NCBI GenBank assembly: GCA_021463845.1
Contig: JAJTXV010000001.1
Span: 310,001-374,000, forward strand
Direction of reading: 5' to 3'
DNA: 64,000 bases
From: Anaerolineales bacterium
GTDB lineage: Bacteria; Chloroflexota; Anaerolineae; Anaerolineales; UBA11579
The position numbers were made by a program, and so were the translations under genes. The notes beneath the pieces are model-generated. The model was not told the origin of the DNA, did no database searches, and saw only the letters and a list, made by a program, of their open reading frames with translations. Of the stretch, positions 25,007 through 33,601 are shown piece by piece. Positions within the stretch are counted from its first letter, which is position 1; each line of letters begins with the position of its first letter.

Positions 25007-25979
25007 TGCTTGCTCCGGTTCGCGTGCGCAGCCACTCCCACATAGCCGGCGCACCGATGTAAAGATAGATGCCTGCCGGGATTATGGCTAGCGCCTTTAG
25101 ACCAGGCCAGGAGTATTGCGCATACAAATAGAAGCCTATGTTTCCTGCAAGTGGAACCCAGCTGATCGGAAACACGAACAAAGCAAGCAGATCAGTGTGT
25201 TGGAAATAGGGCAGAGCCAGCGCAGTCGTAGCCACGAGCATGATCAGCCGCTGTGTTTTTGGCAGCGGCAAAAGCAGGGGAGGGATCCAAAGCAGTAATG
25301 AAGAGTCGCCCAGCCACTGCCACAGGGTGATGCTGCCAAGATCATTTGGTGGATTGCTGAGGATGGTGCTGGCGACTTGCAGCGGCCAGGCAGGGTAAGC
25401 AGCCAAGGACAGCAGAAAGGCCAGGCCTGGTACCAGAGCCAGACGCAGCCACTCTCGCCTCGAAAGCCCGGCCAGCGATCCCAGGATCAAGCCTAAAGGT
25501 ATACCTAAGTGGAACTTTGTCAGAAGCAAGGTCAATCCCAAGCCGGCCAGCGTCAGCCGCCGGTGGGCGAGCCCCCACCAGTAAACAGCCAGACCGCCCA
25601 ATAGGATGCCCGTGATGTTGCCATAGTAGATTGTGTACAGCATTTGGTACGTCAGCAGAGCCAGGGGGGCTTTAGACCCAGCGTTGAAAACGCGCGTGGC
25701 AGCAAATACCCCCGCAATGCATGCCAAATTCCAGATTACAAAGGCAACTACTGGGTCAACAAGGCCCAGCAAACGGTAAACAGGAAGGATCCAAGATGCG
25801 TAAAAGTGGAAACTTGTATCACCCTGGCCGGCGCGCAGATAATTGTGAAGATCGTATCCCGAATCTGCCCCCGCAAAAACAAACACCGATGCAACGCACA
25901 GCGCCAGTGCAAAAAGCTCAAGCAGGCTCAATCGTTGGCCAAGGCGTTTGTCAATGCTTTCGGCATCAAACAGGCTCAT
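24999..25979 (-). CDS. GT87-like membrane protein, second member of pair
   Basis: 326 aa from ATG 25979. About nine membrane helices. The first loop has SGYDLHNYLRAGQGD, and ILLGGLAVYWWGLAHRR with LLTKFHLGIPLGLILG follow. Resembles the DUF2029/GT87 group, but weaker than its neighbour. A TATACT box (25991-25986) is exactly 6 nt from the ATG, indicating a leaderless message. Likely works in the same cell-surface glycosylation step as the next gene. Confidence 0.68.
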   Translation of the reverse strand: MSLFDAESIDKRLGQRLSLLELFALALCVASVFVFAGADSGYDLHNYLRAGQGDTSFHFYASWILPVYRLLGLVDPVVAFVIWNLACIAGVFAATRVFNAGSKAPLALLTYQMLYTIYYGNITGILLGGLAVYWWGLAHRRLTLAGLGLTLLLTKFHLGIPLGLILGSLAGLSRREWLRLALVPGLAFLLSLAAYPAWPLQVASTILSNPPNDLGSITLWQWLGDSSLLLWIPPLLLPLPKTQRLIMLVATTALALPYFQHTDLLALFVFPISWVPLAGNIGFYLYAQYSWPGLKALAIIPAGIYLYIGAPAMWEWLRTRTGASNA

Positions 25980-26103
25980 ACTTTGAGTATAAGCGCGCCA
26001 TCTCGAATGGATCTGCATATGAGTGTGATACCCCGATGTGTCATTTTGTTACTTCACATCGTTTCTAACAATGCAGCAAGCTGGAGTGAAGTAGTGTTGC
26101 CGA

Positions 26104-26109
26104 TATAAT
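26104..26109 (+). promoter_or_regulatory. -10 box upstream of the Na/Pi-type transporter gene
   Basis: TATAAT ends 21 nt before the GTG start, so any leader would be only about 15 nt. No clear -35. Confidence 0.5.
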
Positions 26110-26130
26110 CCAGCATTCCAAAAGTAAACA

Positions 26131-27210
26131 GTGCAAAATAGAGCTCTTCTACATCCCCAGCTAAAGAGAGTCATTGGACTGCTGGGCAAGCTTGCCTTGC
26201 TGCTGTTCAGCCTGTGGCTGTTCATTCTGGCAATAAGCCTTATGAAGGCCGGCGCCCGTGAGCTCGGCCCGTTAATCCAATCCGTCTTCTCACTGCGAAA
26301 TTTTGCCAATAGCCTTGGCTTTGGCTGGCTGTTTGCCTATGGGGTGATGAGTGGCTCGCCAGTGGCGGCGGCCGCGCTTACTTTCTTTGATGCCGGCCTG
26401 GTGCGTGACTTGGACGCGTTCGCCATGATCACAGGCAGCCGCCTGGGCGCCAGCCTGATCGTGCTGCTGATCGGCTTTGCCTATGTGCTGCGCGGGCGCA
26501 ACCGCGCCGAGAGCCTGGGGATGGGGCTTGTCTCGTTCTGTGTCACCGGGAGCACGTATTTGGTCGCCTTGGTGCCTGGCTACTTCTTGCTTTCTAGGAA
26601 TGTGCTTGACGGTGTCCAATTTCGAGCTGGTACTCAGCTCACATCAGTCATCGATGCAGTGGTTGATCCCATTGTGAGCTGGTTTGAAGCCTGGCTGCCC
26701 GGTGGGCTCTTGTTTATCCTCGGGATAGGTGTGATCCTTCTCAGTTTCCGTCTCTTTGATGACTTGCTGCCAACAGAGGCCATCAAAAACAGCCGCTTTG
26801 GCCGCCTCTCGCAGCTAGCCTACCGGCCTATTGTTATGTTCTTGCTGGGGTCTCTGATTACACTGATCTCAATGTCAGTGAGCGTTTCGATTTCAATTCT
26901 GGTGCCGCTTAGCAACCGCGGCCTGTTGCGCCGCGAGAATGTGATCCCATACATCATGGGCGCAAACATCACAACCTTTATCGATACGTTGCTTGCAGCC
27001 GTTTTGCTGGGGAACCCGCGCGCTTTCACTGTGGTGTTGGTTGAAATGATCAGTATTTCGCTGGTGTCGGCTTTCGTGCTTGTATTCTTTTATGTCAGGT
27101 ATGAACGGGCTGTGCTTCTTTTTGTCAGCTGGTTGACACGCCAGAATCGTAATCTGGCTGGCTTTATTGTGCTTATCTTCCTGGTTCCTGTGTTAATGCT
27201 CGTAGTATAA
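26131..27210 (+). CDS. Na/Pi-cotransporter-like membrane protein
   Basis: 359 aa, GTG start. Eight or so membrane helices, with two related blocks typical of the NptA/PF02690 fold: GSPVAAAALTFFDAGLV early and YIMGANITTFIDTLLAAVL late. Phosphate is the family substrate, but the first block departs from the usual Q-SSSA signature, so another anion is possible. Followed after 10 nt by a universal stress protein gene, probably one operon. Confidence 0.7.
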   Translation: MQNRALLHPQLKRVIGLLGKLALLLFSLWLFILAISLMKAGARELGPLIQSVFSLRNFANSLGFGWLFAYGVMSGSPVAAAALTFFDAGLVRDLDAFAMITGSRLGASLIVLLIGFAYVLRGRNRAESLGMGLVSFCVTGSTYLVALVPGYFLLSRNVLDGVQFRAGTQLTSVIDAVVDPIVSWFEAWLPGGLLFILGIGVILLSFRLFDDLLPTEAIKNSRFGRLSQLAYRPIVMFLLGSLITLISMSVSVSISILVPLSNRGLLRRENVIPYIMGANITTFIDTLLAAVLLGNPRAFTVVLVEMISISLVSAFVLVFFYVRYERAVLLFVSWLTRQNRNLAGFIVLIFLVPVLMLVV

Positions 27211-27220
27211 GGACTGCATC

Positions 27221-28048
27221 ATGCGCGTGCTCATTGCTACTTATCCACATGCCCACGACCCAGCCGTACTCTCCTATGGTCTTGAGCTTGCCAAGGCCTG
27301 CCGCGCGGAGTGCACCTTGGCGTATGTGATTGCCCGGCCAGGTGAGCGCACCGCAGGCCAGGCAGCGTTGGCGGCCCAGGTGCAGCAGGCGCAGCAACTG
27401 GGCCTGCTCCCACAAGCTGAGCTTTGCCTCGGCCAGGCTGATGAACAGATCGTACACCTGGCTACCCAGGACGGTAGCACGTTGATCATATTGGGTGAAA
27501 GCAAGCCAGACCGCTTTTTTGGGCAGCTGCTTGCCCCCGCCAGCGAACGCGTGCTGGCCAACGCACCGTGCCCTGTTCTGCTGGTGTGCGGTCCAGCGCC
27601 CCGGCAGCCGCGCAAGATATTGTTCCTTCACGGTGGCCAGCAAGCCCTGCAAACTCTCCCTGTGTTTCTAAGTAGCGCTGGCAGCATTCTGCAGCCAGAT
27701 GGCCAGGTGACTTTACTGCATGTAATGTCGCACATGGGCGCCGGTCACCAGGTCAGCGGTTGGGAGCTGGCTGCGGACGCCAATGAGCTGATCAGTAGAA
27801 AGACCGCCGAAGGCGAATGGTTGCAGCAAAGTATGGCTTTGTTGCAACCATTCGGCGTTGGCGTGACCCCTAAGGTTCGCCACGGCCTCGTTGTGGATGA
27901 GATCTTGGCCGAGATCAAGCAGGGAGATTACGACACGATTGTCCTGGGCAGCCACGGCAGCGGAACCTGGCAGGACTTCCTGATTGACAATGTGACTAAG
28001 CAGGTAATTGACGGCACGCAGCTGCCCGTGTTAGTTGTGCCTCGCTAG
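27221..28048 (+). CDS. Tandem universal stress protein (two UspA domains)
   Basis: 275 aa with two Usp repeats (about 1-128 and 132-275). The second keeps the ATP-binding signature as VLGSHGSGTWQDFLIDNV; the first is degenerate there (ILGESKPDRFFGQLL). Many Usp genes sit beside transporters as here and may modulate them; that role is inference. Ends at a 16-bp terminator. Confidence 0.87.
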   Translation: MRVLIATYPHAHDPAVLSYGLELAKACRAECTLAYVIARPGERTAGQAALAAQVQQAQQLGLLPQAELCLGQADEQIVHLATQDGSTLIILGESKPDRFFGQLLAPASERVLANAPCPVLLVCGPAPRQPRKILFLHGGQQALQTLPVFLSSAGSILQPDGQVTLLHVMSHMGAGHQVSGWELAADANELISRKTAEGEWLQQSMALLQPFGVGVTPKVRHGLVVDEILAEIKQGDYDTIVLGSHGSGTWQDFLIDNVTKQVIDGTQLPVLVVPR

Positions 28049-28050
28049 AT

Positions 28051-28086
28051 AAAGAAAGAGCCTCCCAGTCGGGAGGCTCTTTCTTT
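28051..28086. terminator. Strong bidirectional terminator
   Basis: A perfect 16-bp stem (28051-28066 with 28071-28086, core GAGCCTCCC/GGGAGGCTC) separates the Usp gene from convergent korB. Confidence 0.93.
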
Positions 28087-28099
28087 ATGCATCTTCGGT

Positions 28100-29149
28100 C
28101 TAGAACATCATCGCGTTGGCTTTTTCGATCATGCTCTTGTCAGGGCGCAGATCAGCCTCGGTCATGCGGTTCAACGGGCGGTTGGTCGAGAGTTCGGCCA
28201 CATCGGTCAGCGAGGGCTGGTTGGGCTCCACGTAGATCAGGCCGGTCAGCAGCACCGCTTCGTTGCGGGCATCCTCGATCAGCTTCATGGCGGCCGAGCG
28301 GCTCGTCGGGTCGTGCTCGCGGTCCAGCTTCTTGAGCACGATCGTGGCCCCGTCGTGCATGGTCACGGTCTTGGTCGTGCCTTCGGGGAACTCGTCGAGC
28401 TGGATCTCCTGCTCGCGCGGCACGAAAGTGAAGTCGTGCAAGGGTTCCTGGTGCTCGCGGCCCCAGCCGTACGAGTGGCGCGAGTCGTCTTCGTTGTTGA
28501 AAGTGACGCAGGGGCTGATGATGTCGAGGATGGCCAGGCCGTTGTGGCTCAGAGCCGCCTTGATCAGCGCCTTCACTTGGTTAGCGTCGCCGGCGAACGA
28601 GCGAGCCACAAAGGTGGCGCCGGAGGCCATGGCCTCTTCGACCACATCCACCGGGGTAAACGGGTTGAGGCCCTGATACTTGAGGCGCAGGCCCTTCTCG
28701 GCCGTGGCCGAGAACTGGCCCTTGGTCAGGCCGTAGACGCCGTTGTTCTCTACTATGTACACCATGGGCACGTTACGGCGCATGATGTGCTTGAACTGGC
28801 CCATGCCGATGTTGGTGGTGTCGCCGTCACCGCTGACGGCCAGGGCGCGCAAGCGCTTATCGCCGAACATGGCGCCGGTGGCCACCGAGGGCATGCGGCC
28901 GTGCAGGCTGTTGAAGCCGAAGCTGCGGTTCAGGAAGTAAGCCGGGCTCTTGCTGGAGCAGCCGATGCCGCTCAGCTTGATCATCTCTTCCGGCACCACG
29001 TTCAGCTCATAGGCCGCCGCAATGATCTGGTTGGAGATGGAGTTGTGACCACAGCCGGCGCACAGCGTGGTGGGGGCGCCGCGATAGTCGTTCTTGGATA
29101 GCCCAACCAGGTTGAGCTGCACGTTTGGCATTTGTGCGGTTTCAGTCAT
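28100..29149 (-). CDS. korB: 2-oxoacid:ferredoxin oxidoreductase, beta subunit
   Basis: 349 aa. TPP-binding subunit: TTLCAGCGHNSISNQI near the start, then SGDGDTTNIGMGQFKHIMRR and VENNGVYGLTKGQ, the GDG...NNxxYG cofactor motif. With the alpha subunit it oxidises a 2-oxoacid (2-oxoglutarate is most likely from the two-subunit layout) to an acyl-CoA while reducing ferredoxin. Starts 2 nt after the alpha gene. No delta ferredoxin subunit is present. Confidence 0.92.
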   Translation of the reverse strand: MTETAQMPNVQLNLVGLSKNDYRGAPTTLCAGCGHNSISNQIIAAAYELNVVPEEMIKLSGIGCSSKSPAYFLNRSFGFNSLHGRMPSVATGAMFGDKRLRALAVSGDGDTTNIGMGQFKHIMRRNVPMVYIVENNGVYGLTKGQFSATAEKGLRLKYQGLNPFTPVDVVEEAMASGATFVARSFAGDANQVKALIKAALSHNGLAILDIISPCVTFNNEDDSRHSYGWGREHQEPLHDFTFVPREQEIQLDEFPEGTTKTVTMHDGATIVLKKLDREHDPTSRSAAMKLIEDARNEAVLLTGLIYVEPNQPSLTDVAELSTNRPLNRMTEADLRPDKSMIEKANAMMF

Positions 29150-29151
29150 GG

Positions 29152-30975
29152 CTACTTCTCCTGAAGCTCTACGGCTTCCTTGACCCAGTTGGCGGTCAGC
29201 GGCATGCCGTCATGTTTGGCGAGTGAGATCAGTTTCATAGTGTGCTCGGGGTATTCGAGGCGCAGGATCATGTTCATCTGGCCGTCGCGGTTCATCTCTA
29301 CTACGTACACACGCTCGTGCTTCTCAATGAAGTCCTTGACCTCGTTGGTGAAGGGCACGGCGCGCAGGCGCAGGTAGTCAGTCTCCATGCCGTTCTCAGC
29401 CAGGTAGTCACTCGCTTCCAGGATCGCTTCGTGGGTGGAGCCGTAGGAGATGATGCCGACCTTGTTGCCGTTGTCGAGGATCTCTGGCTTGGGCATGTAG
29501 TTGGCAGCCGTCTCAAACTTGTGCTTAAGGCGGGCCATGTTCTTTTCCCAGTCTTCGCTGCGCTCGCTGTACTTGGCGTTGTCATTGTGGCCCGTGCCGC
29601 GTGCAAACCAGGCGCTGCGCGCGTGCTTGTTGCCTGGCGCGGTGCGGTAGGGGATACCGTCGCCATCCACATCCTTGTAGCGCTGCCAGTCGCTCAGCTT
29701 CTCCAAGTCCTCTTCCCACAATATCTTGCCACGGTCCATCGGCGTGTTGGGGTACTCGAACGGCTTGGTCATCCAGGTGTTCATGCCCAGGTCCAGGTCG
29801 CTCATCACGAACACGGGGGTCTGCATGCGCTCGGCAATGTCGAACGACTTCCAGCCGAACTCGAAGCACTCACTGGCCGAACCCGGCAGCAGCATGATGT
29901 GCTTGGTGTCGCCGTGGCCCAGGAAATAGGTCGAGATGATGTCGCCCTGCGAAGTACGCGTGGGCAAACCGGTGCTGGGGCCAACCCGCTGGATGTCCCA
30001 GATCACGACCGGGATCTCCGCATAGGCCGCCAGACCCACGAACTCGGTCATCAGGCTGATGCCCGGGCCGGAGGTCGAGGTCAGCGAGCGCAGGCCAGAC
30101 CAGCCGGCGCCCACCGCCATACCAATCGCGGCCAATTCGTCCTCAGCCTGGACAATGCCGTAGGTCTTGCCGTCCTGGCCTTCTTTGTCACGGAACTTGG
30201 CGATGTTCTGGCTCACACCCTCCGCCAGGCTGGAGGCCGGGGTGATGGGGTACCAGGCCATGAATTGCACGCCGCCGAAGATGGAGCCCAGCGCGCCGGC
30301 CGTGTTGCCGTCAGCCATGATGAAGCCCTTGGTTTCGTCCATGGCTTCCACGCGGAACGGGTCGGTCTTTGTCAGGTTGGTCTTGGCCCACTCGTAGGCG
30401 GCCTCGATCACGCCCATGTTGATGGCGATCGGTTTCTCTTTGCCGTCAAAGTGGTACTCCAGCGCCTCGCGGATCTTGGACATGTCGATCTCGAGCATAT
30501 GGGCCAGCACGCCTACATAAGCCATGTTGGCAACATAGTCGCGCAGGGTTGCGGGGGCGGTGGAGTCCTTGGCAAACTTCTTGGCCGGGAAGGAGTACAC
30601 GGAGATGTCCGTGCGATTGACTTCGAACTTCAGATGGTCGCCGTAGTAGAAGGCGCCGCCAGGGGCAACACTGGCCAAGTCCTCAATGAAGGTGTCTTCG
30701 TTCATTGCCACCACGATCTCGTGCTCGGCGCGGCGGGCGAGGTAGCCCTTCTTGCTGACACGGATGGTGTACCAGGTGGGCAGCCCCTGAATGTTGGAGG
30801 GGAACAGGTTCTTGCCCGAGACGGGAATGCCCATCTTGAACAAGGCGCGCAGCAGCGTCAGATTCGAGGTCTGGCTGCCCGAGCCGTTCTTGGTGGCCAC
30901 GGTCATCGAGAAATCGTTGACCACGGCTTTGCCTGTTCCTGGTTGTTGCTTTTCTTGCACCTGCGGTGTTGCCAT
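29152..30975 (-). CDS. korA: 2-oxoacid:ferredoxin oxidoreductase, fused gamma-alpha subunit
   Basis: 607 aa from ATG 30975, chosen for the GGAGAAGG Shine-Dalgarno. The gamma domain is about residues 15-190 (GSGSQTSNLTLLRALFKMG). The alpha pyrimidine-binding domain then has MAWYPITPASSLAEG and LTSTSGPGISLMTEF, and the C-terminal domain contains VYVVEMNRDGQM. Together with korB it links the TCA cycle to ferredoxin, alongside SucCD elsewhere in the window. Preceded by a GntR gene with 19 nt between. Confidence 0.93.
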   Translation of the reverse strand: MATPQVQEKQQPGTGKAVVNDFSMTVATKNGSGSQTSNLTLLRALFKMGIPVSGKNLFPSNIQGLPTWYTIRVSKKGYLARRAEHEIVVAMNEDTFIEDLASVAPGGAFYYGDHLKFEVNRTDISVYSFPAKKFAKDSTAPATLRDYVANMAYVGVLAHMLEIDMSKIREALEYHFDGKEKPIAINMGVIEAAYEWAKTNLTKTDPFRVEAMDETKGFIMADGNTAGALGSIFGGVQFMAWYPITPASSLAEGVSQNIAKFRDKEGQDGKTYGIVQAEDELAAIGMAVGAGWSGLRSLTSTSGPGISLMTEFVGLAAYAEIPVVIWDIQRVGPSTGLPTRTSQGDIISTYFLGHGDTKHIMLLPGSASECFEFGWKSFDIAERMQTPVFVMSDLDLGMNTWMTKPFEYPNTPMDRGKILWEEDLEKLSDWQRYKDVDGDGIPYRTAPGNKHARSAWFARGTGHNDNAKYSERSEDWEKNMARLKHKFETAANYMPKPEILDNGNKVGIISYGSTHEAILEASDYLAENGMETDYLRLRAVPFTNEVKDFIEKHERVYVVEMNRDGQMNMILRLEYPEHTMKLISLAKHDGMPLTANWVKEAVELQEK

Positions 30976-30994
30976 TCCTTCTCCTTGGTTGACG

Positions 30995-31654
30995 TTATTC
31001 GTCACGCTCATCGATGAGGTCAAAGTGGCCGTTGAGCAACTGATGGCCACGCTCAAAATCTTTATTGGCAATTGCTTCAACGATCTGGCGGTGTGAACTC
31101 CACACCTGCACCTGGTAAGCCAGGCCAGTGTAACGGCTCAGGCCTACTTGCTCGTAGGCTTCCCAATACGCTTCCAGCAAGCCTAGCACGAACGGGTTCT
31201 CCAGGTGGCGATAGATCACCAGGTGCAGCTCGCGGTGCTCGGCATGCGGCACGCGGATCGGCTCCACCTGCAGCATCTCTTCGGCGCGGTCCACCAGCGT
31301 GCGCAGATGGGTAACATCTTCATCCGTCAGGCGTTCTACTGCTTCGTACCAGTAGGCGCGCTCCAGGTGACGGCGCACATCCGAGAAGCGGTCAAAGGCC
31401 GCCCGGTCACGGTCCATTGCGTAGAACAGGCTCTCGCGTACCGCCGGGGCGAAGGTGTAGGGCAGGCGCTTGATGCCGGTGCGCGGCCGCACCTCCACGA
31501 AACCGAGGGCGCGGGCCACTTGCAATTGTTCGCGTAGTACAGAAATGCTCACGCCGTGCTCTGCGCTCAGCTCTTGCAGGGAGGGCAGGCGGTCGCTACC
31601 GTTGCCATTGGCAAGGTACTTGATAAAGTCGAAGGAAGTAGTTTCTTTGAGCAT
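30995..31654 (-). CDS. GntR-family regulator (FadR/FCD type)
   Basis: 219 aa. The winged helix is about residues 10-75 (LPSLQELSAEHGVSISVLRE), followed by an all-helical FCD effector domain with metal-ligand-type residues in EHRELHLVIYRHLENPF. Lies directly upstream of korAB on the same strand and probably controls it in response to an organic acid. A nested palindrome in its leader suggests autoregulation. Confidence 0.9.
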   Translation of the reverse strand: MLKETTSFDFIKYLANGNGSDRLPSLQELSAEHGVSISVLREQLQVARALGFVEVRPRTGIKRLPYTFAPAVRESLFYAMDRDRAAFDRFSDVRRHLERAYWYEAVERLTDEDVTHLRTLVDRAEEMLQVEPIRVPHAEHRELHLVIYRHLENPFVLGLLEAYWEAYEQVGLSRYTGLAYQVQVWSSHRQIVEAIANKDFERGHQLLNGHFDLIDERDE

Positions 31655-31660
31655 AAAGCC

Positions 31661-31706
31661 TCTGATTGAATAAGTGCTTATTAATCAGATTATTATGAGG
31701 ATTATA
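31661..31706 (-). promoter_or_regulatory. Promoter and palindromic operator of the GntR-korAB operon
   Basis: A TATAAT box on the minus strand (31706-31701) is followed by AATAAGTGCTTATT (31669-31682), itself nested inside TCTGATT (31661-31667) and AATCAGA (31683-31689). The dyad falls within the first transcribed bases, a normal site for a repressor. Confidence 0.7.
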
Positions 31707-31825
31707 GTATATCTGTATTGAACACAAGAGTCAAGCCGTAAACAACATTGTGACTTGACGATGCCTTTTGATGCCCGTATTATGCCCCTAACTCCGCCGC
31801 GGTGTTTACAGCCAATAGGTGCCTA

Positions 31826-33259
31826 ATGACCAACCAGACGGACCGTATTCACATCATCCCTTTCATAAACCAAAGCCTGGGCAACTCCATGTACCTGGTG
31901 GCAGACCCAGCCAGCAAGCTGGCCGTGGTGATTGACCCTGAACGTGACGTCGAGAAGTTTGTCACTGCCGCCCAGGAGCATGGCTATGCCATTCGCTACG
32001 GGCTGGAGACGCACTTACACGCTGACTTCATTTCCGGCGTGCACGAATTGCAGGCTAGCCTGCACGCGGCTGACCCTGCCGCCGAGTACGAGATCGGCGC
32101 CAGCGCGGCCGGCAACAGCGAATTCCCACACCGCGCTCTGAATGAGGGCGATGTCATTTTGCTGGGCGAGCTGGAGCTGCGCGTTGCCAGCAGCCCCGGC
32201 CACAGCCGCGAGCACATCAGCTTCATCGCCTATGCCCAGGGCAGTGACGAGCCCCTGGCGTTGTTCAGCGGCGGCTCGCTCATCGTGGGCGGCACCGGCC
32301 GCACAGACCTGCACGGCGAGGAAAACACTATCCCGCTGGCACGCGCCTTGTTCGCAACCATGCAGAAGTTTGCCGCGCTGCCGGATGATCTGGCCGTCTA
32401 TCCCACCCACGGCGCCGGGTCGTTCTGCAACACGGCCGCCGGCGGCGAGCGCACCTCAACCATCGGCAAAGAACGCCAAACCAATCCCTTCTTCCAGATC
32501 ACAGACGAAGAAGAGTTTGTGGGGGCCGCTACCGATGGTTTAGGCAATTTTCCTGACTACTACAGGCGTCTCCCAGCTGTGAACCGCAAAGGCCCTCGCG
32601 TACTCGGCGGCGTGCCGCAGCCTGCCGCGCTCACCCCGGCCCAGCTGCAGGCCGAGGTGCAGGCCGGCGCGGTGGTCTTGGATGTACGTGACGCTGATCG
32701 CTTCCTGGCCGCGCACATCCCGCACTCCTTTGGCATTCCCGTGTTTGCGCCGCTCAGCACCTGGGCGGGCTGGGTGCTGCCGCCCGAGGCGCGCATCCTT
32801 ATCGTCGCCGATGCGCCGGCTGAGCTCAACGAGGCTGTACTCCAGCTGATCCGTGTCGGCTTTGACGATGTGCTCGGCTACCTGGATGGCGGCCTGGCCG
32901 CCTGGCAGGCCGAAGGGCTGCCGACCACCAGCGTGGAGAACATTGCCGCCCCGCAGCTGAAAGAATGGATGGATGCCCACAGCGCGCCCTCTATCTTGGA
33001 TGTGCGCCTGCAGCACGAGTGGGACAGCGGACGTCTGCCCGGCGCCCGCTTGCTGGAGGCTGGCTTGCTGCAGGAAGCAGCCGTGGAGCAGGTGGGCAGC
33101 CCGCAGGAGCCGCTGCTGGTGCACTGCAAGGCCGGCACGCGTTCCACCATCGCCATCTCCTTGCTGGAGCGCAAAGGCTTCACCAACCTGCTGGCGCTCG
33201 ACGAAGGCATTGAAGCCTGGAAACAGGCCGGATACCAGGTGGTCAACGGCAAGAACTGA
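31826..33259 (+). CDS. Metallo-beta-lactamase fold / double rhodanese protein
   Basis: 477 aa from ATG 31826. The MBL domain (about 1-250) has ETHLHADFISG, the variant of the HxHxD motif found in persulfide-dioxygenase relatives, and SPGHSREHISF. Two rhodanese domains follow. The first (about 270-365) lacks a catalytic Cys (ILIVADAPAEL); the second (about 375-475) keeps it in VHCKAGTRST. Likely handles sulfane sulfur (CstB/ETHE1-like chemistry). Terminated shortly before the LexA-box gene. Confidence 0.88.
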   Translation: MTNQTDRIHIIPFINQSLGNSMYLVADPASKLAVVIDPERDVEKFVTAAQEHGYAIRYGLETHLHADFISGVHELQASLHAADPAAEYEIGASAAGNSEFPHRALNEGDVILLGELELRVASSPGHSREHISFIAYAQGSDEPLALFSGGSLIVGGTGRTDLHGEENTIPLARALFATMQKFAALPDDLAVYPTHGAGSFCNTAAGGERTSTIGKERQTNPFFQITDEEEFVGAATDGLGNFPDYYRRLPAVNRKGPRVLGGVPQPAALTPAQLQAEVQAGAVVLDVRDADRFLAAHIPHSFGIPVFAPLSTWAGWVLPPEARILIVADAPAELNEAVLQLIRVGFDDVLGYLDGGLAAWQAEGLPTTSVENIAAPQLKEWMDAHSAPSILDVRLQHEWDSGRLPGARLLEAGLLQEAAVEQVGSPQEPLLVHCKAGTRSTIAISLLERKGFTNLLALDEGIEAWKQAGYQVVNGKN

Positions 33260-33272
33260 AGCTGCCAGGGTA

Positions 33273-33301
33273 TTGACAACTGAACAAGTGTTCTATATAC
33301 T
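33273..33301 (+). promoter_or_regulatory. Consensus promoter with a LexA-type box between -35 and -10
   Basis: TTGACA (33273-33278) and TATACT (33296-33301) are separated by exactly 17 bp. The spacer holds GAAC-AAGT-GTTC (33282-33293), which matches the GAAC-RNRY-GTTC SOS box of Gram-positive LexA. A repressor bound there would block the polymerase. Confidence 0.75.
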
Positions 33302-33322
33302 GGGTGCATAGTGAGGTGTGCT

Positions 33323-33526
33323 ATGCAAACTCATGAGCGATCCAACCCCCCAAAAGACCAGCAAGCCGCTATCGAGCAGTTGGCTAATGCGGTAGTGAGC
33401 CTGAGTGCCCAGCGCCAGCATCTGCGTGACTACCGCCAGCGGGCCGAGCGCAGCAGCCTGGTCAACCAGGCCCTGCAAGCCTATCGGGACTATACCCGTT
33501 TGCAGGGCGAACCCGGAGCAGCTTAA
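33323..33526 (+). CDS. Small helical protein under a probable LexA-controlled promoter
   Basis: 67 aa from ATG 33323, with GAGGTG 4 nt before it. No signal peptide or membrane helix. Largely helical and charged (QQAAIEQLANAVVSL, RQHLRDYRQRAERSSL), ending in a short Ala/Gly tail. Not recognised. Its promoter has a perfect -35 and an SOS-type box, so it is probably induced by DNA damage. Terminator immediately after; single-gene unit. Confidence 0.7.
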   Translation: MQTHERSNPPKDQQAAIEQLANAVVSLSAQRQHLRDYRQRAERSSLVNQALQAYRDYTRLQGEPGAA

Positions 33527-33543
33527 CCCGGAAGCTTAAAAAC

Positions 33544-33570
33544 AAACCAGCCTCATATCGAGGCTGGTTT
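33544..33570 (+). terminator. Terminator of the LexA-box gene
   Basis: AAACCAGCCTC (33544-33554) pairs with GAGGCTGGTTT (33560-33570), followed by more Ts. It may also serve the convergent gene. Confidence 0.85.
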
Positions 33571-33601
33571 TCTATCAGCATAAAGTCAAGTCAGAGTTTA
33601 T

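Noticed and set aside
29242-31017. 591-codon plus-strand frame opposite korA
   Set aside because: Mirror of a clear korA gene; same GC-driven antisense openness.
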